Of a stretch of 64,000 nt of DNA, positions 39,523 through 41,489 are shown piece by piece. The DNA comes from Achatina immaculata. Its lineage: Eukaryota > Mollusca > Gastropoda > Stylommatophora > Achatinidae. Each line of letters opens with the position of its first letter. Position 1 is the stretch's first letter. A program made the position numbers and the translations under genes. The stretch spans positions 4,507,062 through 4,571,061 of the forward strand of contig CM019700.1 of assembly GCA_009760885.1 (NCBI GenBank), in the 5' to 3' direction. Under the pieces are notes generated by a model. It was not told the origin of the DNA. It made no database searches and saw only the letters and a list, made by a program, of their open reading frames with translations.

Positions 39523-40830
39523 AAAAAAAGGAAAAGAAAACTCACAATAACTGACACGATTGACCAGCTGCTCTGGATCAAACACATGATGGTCGCCCTC
39601 GTAAGGAGTGTTGGGGACACTAGTGTCTCTCTCGTAGCGACACCTGCTGAAGAGAGCGGCAAAGCTGACAAAATCACCCCTCGTCCGCGCAGGAGACTGC
39701 TCCGTACAGGGCCCATAAGCTTCTACTTCTGGATCTCCTCCGATCAAACTATCATCCACTTCGTTGATGATGGGAATCTCATCAGCATCGTTGAAATTAA
39801 TGTCTCTGAGGTCAGCAACGCCACTGCTTCCTGCCGCTGCTGTGATAATGTCCGGAAGGCTACCGTCATTTTCGTTAACTGTCTCAATTCGGTGCCACTG
39901 CCGCGGCGGGCTGTGGTGGCGACTGTGGGGGCATGAATGGCTTTTGTACTTATCAACATGGAACCTGTCCATTCTGAACGGAGACCGGGCCAGGCGCTTG
40001 CCAAAATCCCTTTCACTGGCCGCATTCATGTTAATGCCCATGGGTGGAAAGCCCTCGAGATGCTGCGTGTCAACGGCAGGCTGCTGCGTGTACAGATCAG
40101 ACATGTTCACGCTCTCCAGGTTGCTGTAGTGGATCAGGTTGGCCAGGCTTGTGCTTCTTTTCATTTCTTTTGGTGGAGACAACCCAGTGAACATCCCTGA
40201 CGGCTGGAACGACCCCACTGGAGTTGACACCCCTGTGGGGGTCATCATTCCTGTGGGGGTACAAGACCCAGAAGGCGTTGAATACCCCGATGGATGCGGC
40301 GATCTGCGGTCCTTGCTCCGTCTTCCGAGCATATCTAAGGGCAGGTTCCTGAAGCTTGGTGCGCTCTGGGGAGGCGACATCGGCGTGGAGACGGTGATGA
40401 CCGGCGCCATAGACAGGACAGCGCTATCCGCACAAATCTCGCTCAGATCACGAGTGCTAGACGTTCTGTGTATGTCGGCTTCGAAGCTCGAGAAATCAAG
40501 ATCCTGTTTACCTGCGCTGTAGAAATAGTGGCGGTCGGTCCTGGAATCCTTCACCTTGGCGCCGTTATCTCCATACTGACCCGGCGGGGCCACATTTCCG
40601 TTATCAAGTTCTTGTTCCCAATGCGATGATCTACGGTAACTGTTCACGAAAGGTACCGTAGAACCTCTACTTACTGCCCTCCTGTCCAAGTCGGTATCCA
40701 GCAACAATGGAAAAATATGTTCCTTGTCCTGGAAATCTGAACACGAATCCTCGAAAGCCTCACCCGAGTCGTTTGTCGGTTCCAGTACGGAAATCACCGA
40801 GTCTGAATTTGACGAGACAGTCCGAAACAT
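2725..40830 (-). CDS. TRAK1: TRAK/milton-like trafficking kinesin-binding protein, 12 coding exons, 3' end missing
   Basis: Proteins of this family tether kinesin-1 and dynein-dynactin to mitochondria through Miro. The joined exons, read from high to low coordinate, are 39546-40830, 19275-19351, 15871-16085, 14534-14624, 13656-13734, 12016-12146, 10145-10219, 9235-9434, 7528-7737, 6305-6460, 5283-5431 and 2725-2871, about 938 codons. Every intron is GT-AG and every junction keeps frame. Diagnostic blocks include LLCAERVSQMTKTYNDIEAV, KERDLELAARIGQTLL, NYEEKEKRLVEDC, DKYDELLEMLEEAQDEL, TDSLASELE, WKVFETARAAKR, LGQPGIPGSNDLESALKRL, KLQIVKPMEG and LRHWQHLATPHLGGI. Invertebrates usually have one orthologue (milton), so the vertebrate symbol is a label for the family. 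The last exon ends in phase 1, so at least one more exon follows, probably left of the window. Confidence 0.93.
2886..2972. repeat. 30-bp direct repeat, 3 copies
   Basis: Three consecutive, essentially identical copies of a 30-bp unit containing AATATGATGGGTCTCTGTG lie 15 bases beyond (5' of, in gene sense) the acceptor of TRAK exon 12. Confidence 0.95.
3040..3488 (+). mobile_element. non-LTR retrotransposon 3' end, degenerate, with (GAT)n tail
   Basis: The + strand reads with frameshifts as the C-terminal tail of a LINE reverse transcriptase: a basic TSRKKKEGQ-like segment, then a Trp/Asp-rich stretch and EALCFIGSTKTDDDD. It ends in about eight GAT units (3464-3487), a usual microsatellite tail for such elements. 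The family is not named with certainty. Confidence 0.5.
3600..5236 (-). mobile_element. non-LTR retrotransposon (LINE), 5'-truncated, reverse transcriptase part
   Basis: Three minus-strand blocks in order (4888-5166, 4116-4802, 3633-3890) give the fingers/palm, the catalytic core and the C-terminal tail of a LINE reverse transcriptase. Visible motifs are EEQAGFRKERSCLDQIFTLR, NFIDFKKAFDSIHRDSLW, GVQQGCILSPLLFGI and LDFADDITLIS (the FADD catalytic box), then KRKRGRPRETLKRT. The 3' end carries a GGATATAAGATATATAAG-like tail at about 3580-3605. At least two frame breaks and no endonuclease domain are seen, so it is dead. It sits in the intron between TRAK exons 11 and 12, in the same orientation as the gene, and ends about 47 bp from exon 11. 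Copies of the family recur at 27.7, 33.8, 18.7 and 6.0 kb. Confidence 0.85.
5283..5431 (-). CDS. TRAK1: TRAK exon 11
   Basis: The acceptor is CTTGTAG before 5431; the donor GAAG|GTATGCG follows 5283. The 149-bp exon encodes a Ser/Pro-rich linker (SGGTSPFNLRSPIPQVFQ) and then YKLSEKLQIVKPMEG, aligning with SEKLQIVKPLEG of TRAK proteins. Phase in 2, out 1; both neighbours fit. A LINE copy begins about 47 bp beyond the donor. Confidence 0.92.
5870..5980 (-). repeat. SINE 3' fragment
   Basis: The + strand reads AAAGGTAATCTTGTCATGCC and then a GGGATATGGTGTTAGTG block, matching the 3' part of the longer SINE at 26780-27020. Only this 3' piece is present. Confidence 0.55.
5985..6195 (+). mobile_element. 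LINE 3' tail fragment
   Basis: The sequence is similar, on the opposite strand, to the last 200 bases of the 3.6-5.2 kb LINE: GAGGTTGACCATGTGAAACT, AGAGGCTAATTTAGTGGGC, CCTTTGATGAGG and a terminal CACGGGAAGGAT. It is 5'-truncated and mutated. Confidence 0.6.
6305..6460 (-). CDS. TRAK1: TRAK exon 10
   Basis: The acceptor is ATTTTACAG before 6460; the donor CAAT|GTAAGC follows 6305. The 156 bp encode GQPGIPGSNDLESALKRLAM and then an Arg/Glu-rich helix (RRANEQNERDFQEEEEERRR), matching the PGTPGSHDLETALRRLSLRR block with its following E/R-rich helix in TRAK1. Phase in 2, out 2. It lies in the region pfam calls Milton. Confidence 0.93.
7075..7325 (+). mobile_element. non-LTR retrotransposon 3' tail with (GAT)n
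   Basis: On the + strand a degenerate frame carries the typical LINE ending (DNV..RMSGTSLA, CTTKAKNRTHWRFTVANLL), then GATGATGATGATGAAA. Only the final stretch of an RT polyprotein is present. Confidence 0.5.
7528..7737 (-). CDS. TRAK1: TRAK exon 9
   Basis: The acceptor CCTTCTCCAG precedes 7737 and the donor TACGG|GTTAGTG follows 7528. The 210-bp exon encodes SHSWKVFETARAAKRAAAKA, aligning with the KRVFETVRNINQ block of TRAK, and then a low-complexity Ser/Pro region ending DGYSADMDSLYG. The frame that gives this is different from the longest open frame here, which is spurious. Phase in 2, out 2. Confidence 0.9.
7927..8260 (+). pseudogene. degenerate DNA transposon with a transposase N-terminal relic
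   Basis: ACAGGGTGGTTCATAAAATC at 7929 looks like the terminal inverted repeat of a Tc1/mariner-superfamily element. About 130 bases later the + strand reads MATTKCVLWYHETNSP and then, after a frameshift, a YG.DLSDVKCIKV block, as in the N-terminal HTH of transposases that begin with a WYHETKS.V-like helix. Only the N-terminal region is recognisable and it is broken by stops and shifts. Confidence 0.4.
8528..8806. repeat. minisatellite, 20-bp unit, about 14 copies
   Basis: The array repeats GTCAAGGTCAGAATCATGAA and the variant GTCAAAGTCAGAATCAAGAA without spacers. One + strand frame stays open through it only because of the repeat composition. Confidence 0.95.
8877..8985 (+). mobile_element. 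LINE 3'-end fragment, GCAAATGAGTGAATGAATGG tail
   Basis: The block from GCAGCAGCAGGCCATCTTGC to the tail matches the end of the longer LINE copies at 12985-13195, 42496-42830, 49808-50120 and 61690-62150. The first residues of the tail encode the end of the RT polyprotein. Confidence 0.65.
9235..9434 (-). CDS. TRAK1: TRAK exon 8 (coiled coil and Spindly-like motif)
   Basis: The acceptor ATATCACAG precedes 9434 and the donor AGAAG|GTATGATG follows 9235. The 200 bp encode MQDKYDELLEMLEEAQDELR, then a His/Ser linker and TDSLASELETSLQQEL, aligning with DKYAECMEMLHEAQEEL and MDSLAAEIEGTMRKEL of TRAK1. LASE fits the L-[AF]-x-E Spindly-motif pattern of dynein adaptors that contact the dynactin pointed end. 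Phase in 0, out 2. The acceptor is duplicated 48 bp further out (see findings). Confidence 0.94.
9424..9515. repeat. 48-bp tandem duplication covering the exon 8 acceptor
   Basis: ATGCCACCAAGCTGTGATAT recurs at 9424 and 9472, followed both times by TTCAGRGATGGATCAGATAA. The inner copy overlaps the first 11 bases of TRAK exon 8 and its 3' splice site. Confidence 0.9.
9520..10144. other. intron 7, mostly unique AT-rich sequence
   Basis: There is a short (CAT)n run at about 9650-9667. Opposing short frames at 9759-10008 show no family signature. I see no element terminus. Confidence 0.4.
10145..10219 (-). CDS. TRAK1: TRAK exon 7 (coiled coil)
   Basis: The acceptor TTACATTCTAG precedes 10219 and the donor AAAGAG|GTGAGTG follows 10145. 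The 75 bp encode LTLENMDIQEKLIASTESQR and RLTKE, corresponding to AVENEELVQHLGAAKDAQRQLTAE in TRAK1. Phase 0 on both sides. Confidence 0.9.
10400..11092. repeat. minisatellite, 33-bp unit, about 21 copies
   Basis: The unit is built from AAAATCACCAGTTGAAAATG and TCAGTGTTTCAAT. Two kinds of variant (ACCAAAATTGCC, TCCAATAAAATC) are interspersed; three units are shortened to 27-30 bp. Because 33 is a multiple of three and the unit lacks stops in two frames, long frames are open on both strands (NVSVSIKSPVE repeated on +). I read this as intronic, non-coding. Confidence 0.95.
11290..11955. repeat. minisatellite, 51-53-bp unit in two subfamilies, about 12 copies
   Basis: Copies of GTCCATGCATCCCACTGCAT plus GTAGATCTTTCATTACTTTG are spaced 53 bp apart to about 11650. 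A second block contains ACTCTTGTTCTAGACTATAT with a slightly shorter period. The array ends about 60 bp before the donor region of TRAK exon 6. Confidence 0.93.
11983..12020. repeat. 27-bp tandem duplication of the exon 6 donor
   Basis: TCCATACCTTCCTTATCT occurs at about 11982 and again at 12009. On the minus strand both copies give AGATAAGGAAG|GTATGGA, so the 5' splice site of exon 6 is present twice. Confidence 0.9.
12016..12146 (-). CDS. TRAK1: TRAK exon 6 (coiled coil)
   Basis: The acceptor CCTCCCTGTAG precedes 12146 and the donor AGGAAG|GTATGG follows 12016. The 131 bp encode DVNLQVESLAEELHQKLEEN and then SHHKEEITSLLAHIADLQKK, corresponding to ANVQIASISEELAKKTED...QEEITHLLSQIVDLQKK. Phase in 1 (GCC codon shared with exon 5), out 0. 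A second, identical donor motif lies 27 bp downstream (see findings). Confidence 0.94.
12530..12960. repeat. minisatellite, 28-bp unit, about 15 copies
   Basis: Units resemble ATTGATGGTGACTTGGGTAA followed by AGTACCAT. The edge copies are more diverged than the central ones, as in arrays that grow from the middle. Confidence 0.93.
12985..13195 (+). mobile_element. LINE 3' end with (AATG)n-like tail
   Basis: The + strand encodes KKKGRKTKAKDGCKT-like residues in broken frame, then the shared block GGCCATCTTGCTCACAACTG...GGGACATGCAAATGAACGAA. It is the same family as the RT fragments at 47.5 and 61.7 kb. Confidence 0.7.
13200..13445 (-). other. unrecognised ORF inside TRAK intron 5
   Basis: An open minus-strand frame of about 80 codons with coding-like composition contains KMSTWHAVLMKFDSENRRGF and KIRYCMQTIFHKVTNV. 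It lies next to a LINE tail. I do not recognise the family. No convincing acceptor/donor pair in TRAK phase is visible, so it may be part of an old transposon ORF. Confidence 0.2.
13656..13734 (-). CDS. TRAK1: TRAK exon 5 (coiled coil)
   Basis: The acceptor TTATCATCAG precedes 13734 and the donor CAGCTGG|GTATGC follows 13656. The 79 bp encode SAQLRSETDNYEEKEKRLVE and DCIQQL, matching ASQLKTETITYEEKEQQLVN of TRAK1. Phase in 0, out 1. Confidence 0.94.
13735..14029. other. intron 4, AT-rich, no feature recognised
   Basis: There are A- and T-runs and a few CA-rich bases only. Confidence 0.4.
14030..14240 (-). mobile_element. LINE reverse-transcriptase C-terminal tail
   Basis: The minus strand reads a HPRKM.IDGVEDTLKKHNMT segment, then ASQAYHLVLD.CLKPSAM, the layout (GRPRKRW...D....) of the tail of non-LTR retrotransposon polyproteins. 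At least two stop codons interrupt it. The adjoining 14240-14430 is GC-richer and unidentified. Confidence 0.45.
14534..14624 (-). CDS. TRAK1: TRAK exon 4 (coiled coil)
   Basis: The donor GGAG|GTAATTT follows 14534. For the acceptor I chose CCTTGCCAAAG before 14624 because it has a pyrimidine tract and restores phase 2; a second AG seven bases in would break the frame. The 91 bp encode EKSGSGLVNVDFLQKKVKTL and EDENLNLRLE, aligning with HLDSLQKKLKDLEEENVVLRSE. Phase in 2, out 0. Confidence 0.9.
14625..15119. other. intron 3, AT-rich, no feature recognised
   Basis: The sequence is low-GC intronic DNA with A-runs near 14690 and 14780. Overlapping short frames have no family signature. Confidence 0.4.
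15120..15425. repeat. minisatellite, 26-28-bp unit, about 11 copies
   Basis: The unit is built from CAGTCTGCAGACCACCGAGC and ACAGAGCT; a 26-bp variant lacks TG after CAGTC. The array is GC-rich against the AT-rich intron. Confidence 0.93.
15871..16085 (-). CDS. TRAK1: TRAK exon 3 (CC1-box coiled coil)
   Basis: The acceptor TTATTTTTCAG precedes 16085 and the donor CCCAA|GTAAGAT follows 15871. The 215 bp encode KERDLELAARIGQTLLSKNK, then NRTESLEEQLTLATDKVNQL and RHDLILKDELLKFYNEDLE. This is nearly colinear with KERDLELAARIGQSLLKKNK...QLRHELSMKDELLQFY in TRAK1. AARIG fits the AAxxG core of the CC1 box that binds dynein light intermediate chain. The frame runs open into the upstream intron only because the flanking 30-bp repeat lacks stops. 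Phase in 0, out 2. Confidence 0.96.
16090..16645. repeat. minisatellite, about 29-30-bp unit, about 19 copies, abutting the exon 3 acceptor
   Basis: Units are AAAATATAAAAAAGATATAC plus AATCCTAAGT with length changes in the A-run. In the gene's sense each unit reads ACTTAGGATTGTATATC and then a T-rich tract, so the array supplies repeated TTTTACTTAG sequences just upstream of the true acceptor. Confidence 0.95.
16650..17950. other. intron 2, no gene recognised
   Basis: There are homopolymer runs (A at about 16980-16994, C at 17731-17740, T at 17830). Frames at 16793-17124 and 17379-17771 overlap one another and show no family match. Confidence 0.4.
17951..18640 (-). pseudogene. relic of a retroelement ORF: CCHC knuckle plus PD-(D/E)XK-like endonuclease end
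   Basis: The minus-strand frame runs from about 18640 to a stop at about 17953 with one internal TAA at 18188. It starts with a TKCPLCNEKQTLEHVLSAC knuckle (C-x2-C...H-x4-C), followed by YTWRHNRVLQEL, a PDIVVYSIEKQELIMIEL segment, a GARGFVATSACDLCKQLG block and a terminal KASCWLWSM. This order resembles the C-terminal zinc knuckle and restriction-like endonuclease of R2-type non-LTR retrotransposons. The reverse transcriptase is absent. The single nonsense change suggests a fairly young relic. Confidence 0.5.
18670..19050 (+). mobile_element. LINE 3' tail, same family as 3.6-5.2 kb, opposite strand
   Basis: The + strand carries TVIRKRRNVGHVMRRN and then NPKTSYQVEQQVEENEADHM, a degenerate version of the tail at 3633-3890. 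It ends GACGTTTAACGGCACAGTAA and the AAGATATAAGATAAG terminal repeat. Confidence 0.75.
19275..19351 (-). CDS. TRAK1: TRAK exon 2 (start of conserved HAP1/TRAK domain)
   Basis: The acceptor TTTATTTCAG precedes 19351 and the donor GAAGAG|GTAGGC follows 19275. The 77 bp encode LCAERVSQMTKTYNDIEAVT and HLLEE, nearly identical to LCAERVGQMTKTYNDIDAVTRLLEE of TRAK1. Its first two bases complete a Phe codon with the T left by exon 1, reproducing the YFLLCAER of the family across a 20-kb intron. Phase in 1, out 0. Confidence 0.96.
19748..20292. repeat. G-run followed by a 40-bp minisatellite, about 12 copies
   Basis: About 20 consecutive G (19749-19769) precede units of ACAAATGATTGGGACTACTA plus GACTGGCAGACTCTGCTTGG. 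Two units are shortened (GCTGTGAAAAATG variants). Confidence 0.93.
20300..20745 (+). mobile_element. LINE reverse-transcriptase C-terminal fragment
   Basis: The + strand encodes EVKEFVYLGSKVTKDGGNEE in one frame and, after a stop and shift, IRIFKSNVLSVILYGTECWK and NSFQTKCLHKIRQIIWPN. These are the thumb and connection blocks of non-LTR reverse transcriptases. Both ends are missing, and the catalytic core is absent. Confidence 0.7.
20746..21554. other. intron 1, no gene recognised
   Basis: The stretch includes an A-run at about 20867, GAAAGACAGAAAGACAG at about 20880, a short AATGAATGAATGAATG run at about 20985, and otherwise AT-rich sequence. Confidence 0.35.
21555..21950. repeat. minisatellite, 47-bp unit, about 8.5 copies
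   Basis: Copies of AGACTGTACCACTATGGATT then CAGCCAATCCTATCCTCAAG are spaced by 46-47 bp. The first copies are the most diverged. Confidence 0.94.
21968..22390 (-). other. unrecognised 128-codon ORF with a hydrophobic segment
   Basis: A minus-strand frame runs without stop from about 22390 to 21968. It encodes MSLFICTVRAAVSWCVSEKF near the start, then MGSILTCTVLGLLLGDLLAD, a candidate membrane helix, and SFRNFTHIFKLLFGSF. The composition is coding-like and an AACCCAG acceptor-like sequence lies just before the methionine. I do not recognise the family. It could be a transposon-borne ORF, an exon of a nested gene, or chance. It is in the same orientation as TRAK but has no place in the TRAK protein. 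Confidence 0.25.
22400..23400. other. intron 1, AT-rich, nothing recognised
   Basis: Both strands show only short frames. There are T-runs at about 22785. Confidence 0.35.
23520..23660 (-). repeat. possible tRNA-like SINE head
   Basis: The minus strand reads GTAGCACAGTAATAAGAGCA and then about 20 bases later AAAGGTTCAGGATTTAAAC, spaced like A and B boxes of a pol III promoter. The B box is imperfect, so this is tentative. Confidence 0.25.
23770..24640. other. intron 1, nothing recognised
   Basis: AT-rich sequence with A and T runs. No element ends or coding blocks seen. Confidence 0.35.
24650..24940 (+). repeat. dispersed repeat of unknown class, copy 1
   Basis: The sequence shares blocks with the reverse complement of 31745-32060, including AGCAGGGGGTGTGGAATGCT, CAGACTCCACCACCATGGGG and GGTGGGACAGGGTCTTGGTC. 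No coding signature or termini are recognised. Confidence 0.6.
25290..25730 (+). mobile_element. LINE tail remnant with a triplicated 54-bp segment
   Basis: The + strand at 25298-25498 carries LLRCIKDQGLWKDMTPYACR, resembling the last residues of LINE polyproteins (..DR..W..M...A..HGT). Next to it GCAACCTGAAAATCACTGGA is repeated three times (about 25546, 25604, 25657), encoding an ITGKLKGKDER-like block also found in LINE tails. The order is rearranged. Confidence 0.4.
26190..26672. repeat. minisatellite, 34-bp unit, about 14 copies
   Basis: The unit is built from GGCATCAGGAGGACAGTGTG and TGGGCTACAACACA. Some units lack AGG-AGG (31 bp). Three + strand frames stay open because of the repeat and should not be called genes. 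Confidence 0.94.
26780..27020 (-). repeat. tRNA-derived SINE, near full length
   Basis: On the minus strand it starts GTGCACTGGTCTCTCATGG, has a B-box-like GGGTTTGAATCCGGCC, a conserved centre CAGCTGTAGAAATGGGTACC, and ends in a TAAGGTATGACAAGG block and GGTTACCTTTACCTG, followed by an A/T-run at 26770. The layout (tRNA head, central domain, short 3' tail) is that of a pol III SINE. Partial copies lie at 5.9, 42.8, 44.9, 46.6, 47.66 and 50.13 kb. Confidence 0.75.
27025..27680. other. intron 1, no clear feature
   Basis: Opposing short frames at 27027-27249 have no family signature. Fragments resembling decayed LINE sequence are too weak to call. Confidence 0.35.
27690..29115 (-). mobile_element. 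LINE fragment, same family as 3.6-5.2 kb, frameshifted
   Basis: The minus strand encodes REQAGFRKGGSLLDQIFTLR, NFIDHKKAFDSIHRDSLWRI and TGVKHGCILSPLLF, then shifts frame before the FADD region. The tail block (28000-27690) is colinear with 3633-4110. Several frameshifts; the upstream part stops at about 29115. Confidence 0.82.
29120..29837. other. intron 1, nothing recognised
   Basis: There is a 19-bp duplication near 29405-29440 (ATGACTTCACAAGATATA twice) and an A-run at 29620; otherwise unique. Confidence 0.4.
29838..30117. repeat. minisatellite, 67-bp unit, about 4 copies
   Basis: Copies of CTGACAGTCTTGTCCCAGCC, AGACAGGGAAACAATGTTGA and a trailing GACAGATGCTACAGTTATC are spaced at 66-67 bp. 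Confidence 0.93.
30190..30718. repeat. minisatellite, 41-bp unit, about 13 copies
   Basis: The unit is built from ATAGCTGGACAGCAGGCTCT and CAGCTTCCCACTGTCCCCATG. A few units are shortened to 30-37 bp. Frames are open on both strands through the repeat only. Confidence 0.95.
30730..31744. other. intron 1, nothing recognised
   Basis: AT-rich sequence with A-runs at 30875, 30980 and 31520; no coding or element signature. Confidence 0.35.
31745..32060 (-). repeat. dispersed repeat of unknown class, copy 2 (inverted relative to 24.65 kb)
   Basis: The reverse complement shares GGCAGGGGGTGTGCAGTGCT, AGAGTCCACCACCATGGGGA and GGGACAGGGTCTTGGTCAG with 24650-24940, at similar spacing. A short minus-strand frame is open but not conserved in copy 1. 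Confidence 0.6.
32435..32690 (-). other. unrecognised ORF with coding-like composition
   Basis: The minus-strand frame from about 32688 carries EKLVPSGEARASGNMKTLLD and HFTVKHEVKLDPDISILLP. TCTGTAG at about 32688 could act as an acceptor. No family recognised and no TRAK homology; it could be an alternative exon or chance. Confidence 0.18.
32690..33016. repeat. minisatellite, about 36-40-bp unit, about 8 copies
   Basis: GCTAGATTTTACAATGAAGT plus a variable TTTCACTGTTTCCTGTTT block is repeated with unit lengths that vary between about 33 and 41 bp. Confidence 0.9.
33200..33440 (+). mobile_element. LINE tail fragment
   Basis: The + strand in one frame gives VTTGKLEGKRG.GKPREKIL and then DGLA..QGQKK...HTGNTKQ, the basic tail typical of another group of LINE polyproteins. 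Degenerate, with both ends absent. Confidence 0.5.
33805..34338 (-). mobile_element. LINE fragment with intact FADD box, same family as 3.6-5.2 kb
   Basis: The minus strand encodes YVCAVNTEGMSELFQIETGV, KQGCILSPLLFGIAIDFIMK and QLEDLDFADDITLISDN, then KIGLEINKEKNKN, and runs colinear with the 4.1-4.6 kb copy to about 33805. It lacks both the N-terminal palm and the C-terminal tail. Confidence 0.82.
34340..34940. other. intron 1, nothing recognised
   Basis: The stretch contains A-runs (34450), G-runs (34655, 34842) and otherwise AT-rich sequence. Confidence 0.35.
34945..35215. repeat. minisatellite, about 52-57-bp unit, 5 copies
   Basis: AATAAAACCATGATGTTAAC, CTACCTCACTATAGGACCTG and CCTTTTTTCTT repeat five times, then grade into the next array. 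Confidence 0.93.
35216..36300. repeat. compound minisatellite, about 54-56-bp units, about 20 copies
   Basis: The first four units contain AACAAAATCATGATTTTAAT and CTATCTACTTCAATAC; the rest contain CATTAACAAAATCATTACTT, TAACACTGTCTACTCTACC and AGGCCCCACCCT. The two arrays share a core (TTAACAAAATCAT) with the 34.95-kb array, so all probably descend from one unit. Confidence 0.94.
36555..36588 (-). ncRNA. hammerhead-ribozyme-like fold, left arm (weak)
   Basis: On the minus strand: stem I TTGT/ACAA, core ATGATTA, a GGT..TCAC..GTC stem II of wobble pairs, then GAAAC and ATC before the predicted cleavage point (between 36559 and 36558). Stem III is mismatched, so activity is doubtful. Duplicated at 38378-38411. 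Confidence 0.3.
36696..36779. repeat. 37-bp inverted repeat with 10-nt loop
   Basis: The left arm (36696-36732) starts CTGTAACTTGTAAGAAGCT and ends CGTCCGACGCTG; the right arm (36743-36779) is its reverse complement with 3 mismatches. The loop is TGTCTCTTTG. With one more mismatch the pairing extends outwards by about 6 bp. The same hairpin recurs in unit B at about 38519-38602. Confidence 0.92.
37185..37218 (+). ncRNA. hammerhead-ribozyme-like fold, right arm
   Basis: On the + strand: stem I TTGT (37185-37188) pairs ACAA (37215-37218). The core is ATGATTA where the consensus is CUGANGA, stem II is GGC/GCC with a TCAC loop, then GAA, a two-pair AC/GT stem III and C as the cleavage nucleotide (37214). 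Positions 3 and 8 are A and U in place of the usual C-G pair, so pairing is kept. A very short stem III is known in the hammerheads of Penelope-like elements. Duplicated at 39010-39043. Confidence 0.4.
37646..37684. repeat. (CT)n microsatellite beside the duplicated donor
   Basis: A near-pure CT run. The unit B counterpart (about 39470-39518) is longer. It lies about 25 bp downstream of the exon 1 donor in the gene's sense, as GA repeats. Confidence 0.95.
37712..38208 (-). pseudogene. duplicated 3' part of TRAK exon 1 with donor, no visible acceptor
   Basis: About 165 codons are identical to the 3' end of exon 1 (GINMNAASERDFGKRLARSP to EQLVNRVSY), followed by the same TATT|GTGAGTTTTC donor at 37712/37711. 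The copy is cut at the duplication breakpoint, so it lacks the first 263 codons. No good acceptor is visible just upstream at 38208. If spliced in after the true exon it could repeat about 165 residues or shift the frame. Confidence 0.85.
38209..40042. repeat. tandem duplication, unit B (about 1.83 kb), carrying the functional 3' part of TRAK exon 1
   Basis: Unit B is contiguous on its right with the upstream part of TRAK exon 1, so it holds the full exon. Unit A lacks that upstream part. Confidence 0.93.
38325..39096. mobile_element. long-inverted-repeat element, copy in unit B
   Basis: It is the duplicated copy of the 36502-37271 element, with the same arms, hairpin and hammerhead-like motifs. 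It arose with the tandem duplication, not by independent insertion, as the flanks are also duplicated. Confidence 0.7.
39546..40830 (-). CDS. TRAK1: TRAK exon 1, long Ser/Pro-rich N-terminal region
   Basis: I take ATG at 40830 as the start: it is the first methionine in a frame open from a stop at 40884. The context is GTGACTATGT. The 428 codons encode an acidic, Ser-rich N-terminus (MFRTVSSNSDSVISVLEP), a Thr/Pro/Gly repeat-like stretch (GSCTPTGMMTPTGVSTPVGS), a His/Arg-rich patch (SHSCPHSRHHSPPRQWHR) and an acidic segment (FNDADEIPIINEVDDSLIGG), ending EQLVNRVSY. The donor is TATT|GTGAGTTTTC. The last residues match the ...TEQIEETLKYF start of the TRAK coiled coil; most of the exon has no counterpart I recognise. 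The expected LPHYKLRADTI block of HAP1/TRAK proteins is missing or highly diverged. Longer open frames counted from 40866 rest on a TTG codon. Confidence 0.88.
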
Positions 40831-40884
40831 AGTCACGTGATCTGGCTTCGGGGGAGGAACCGCCAATCCTAGCTTACCTTTCTA

Positions 40885-41235
40885 CAGCCAAGATTATTCT
40901 AATGTCTCGCTCAGTCACAGTGCTAGATAGGAAATAATTTACCGTCACAAAACTTTGTTTTTAATACAGGGACAGAGTACAATACTGCATTGTGTGCCTA
41001 TACATTAAAGCACTTCAGACGTGAGGGTAAGACAATGAAACAGTTAAAGTCTTTCTCTGACATCTTAAAGTCTTTATATTTCTTCAGGCGACTCTATCAC
41101 AGTACCGTACGGCAAGTCTTTTTGTTTAGTGTTTATTATTTTATAGGGCATTGGGGGGGGGGGGGGGGGGCACCCAAACTATTCTACTGGAGGAGTGGCA
41201 TGGGTTACCGCAGATGGTAAACCCGAACTGGCCAA
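40885..41235. other. 5' flank of TRAK; promoter not identified
   Basis: There is a G-run at 41153-41170 and AT-rich sequence. I see no clear TATA box in the gene's sense within 100 bp of 40884. An AG at 40885 followed by an open frame leaves room for an upstream non-coding or coding exon. Confidence 0.35.
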
Positions 41236-41236
41236 G

Positions 41237-41482
41237 ATCCTATTCCACCTCTTCCACGGTGCTCCTGATAAAAGGTTGACGGGTTGACCAACGTGACAGC
41301 ATTCGTCGTGTCCTTTGACGAACTGGTTTCTTTGGTTCCCTTCGGGTCATCAAGCAAGACACCCTGTCTGACACGAAGTCTATGCTTTCAAAAATCATCC
41401 CTACCCGAGACGAACCCAATGGCTTAAACATCATCGCCGCTAAAGAGAACAATACTTCGCTGTTCGAAGAAAGTCTAAACAT
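41237..41482 (-). other. candidate upstream ORF / alternative first exon
   Basis: An ATG-initiated 80-codon frame on the TRAK strand, 0.65 kb upstream of exon 1, begins MFRLSSNSEVLFSLAAMMF and ends FIRSTVEEVE. GAG|GTGGAA at its end is a weak donor in phase 0, which would fit the phase-0 TGTAG acceptor-like site at 40885. The region is GC-richer than its surroundings. There is no homology evidence. Confidence 0.2.
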
Positions 41483-41489
41483 AAACCTT

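Noticed and set aside
38103..40522. Several + strand ORFs of 60-127 codons opposite TRAK exon 1
   Set aside because: They are antisense shadows of a GC-rich coding exon and are duplicated with it.
40831..40866. TRAK start at a TTG codon (40866)
   Set aside because: Non-ATG initiation is not needed; ATG at 40830 lies in the same frame.
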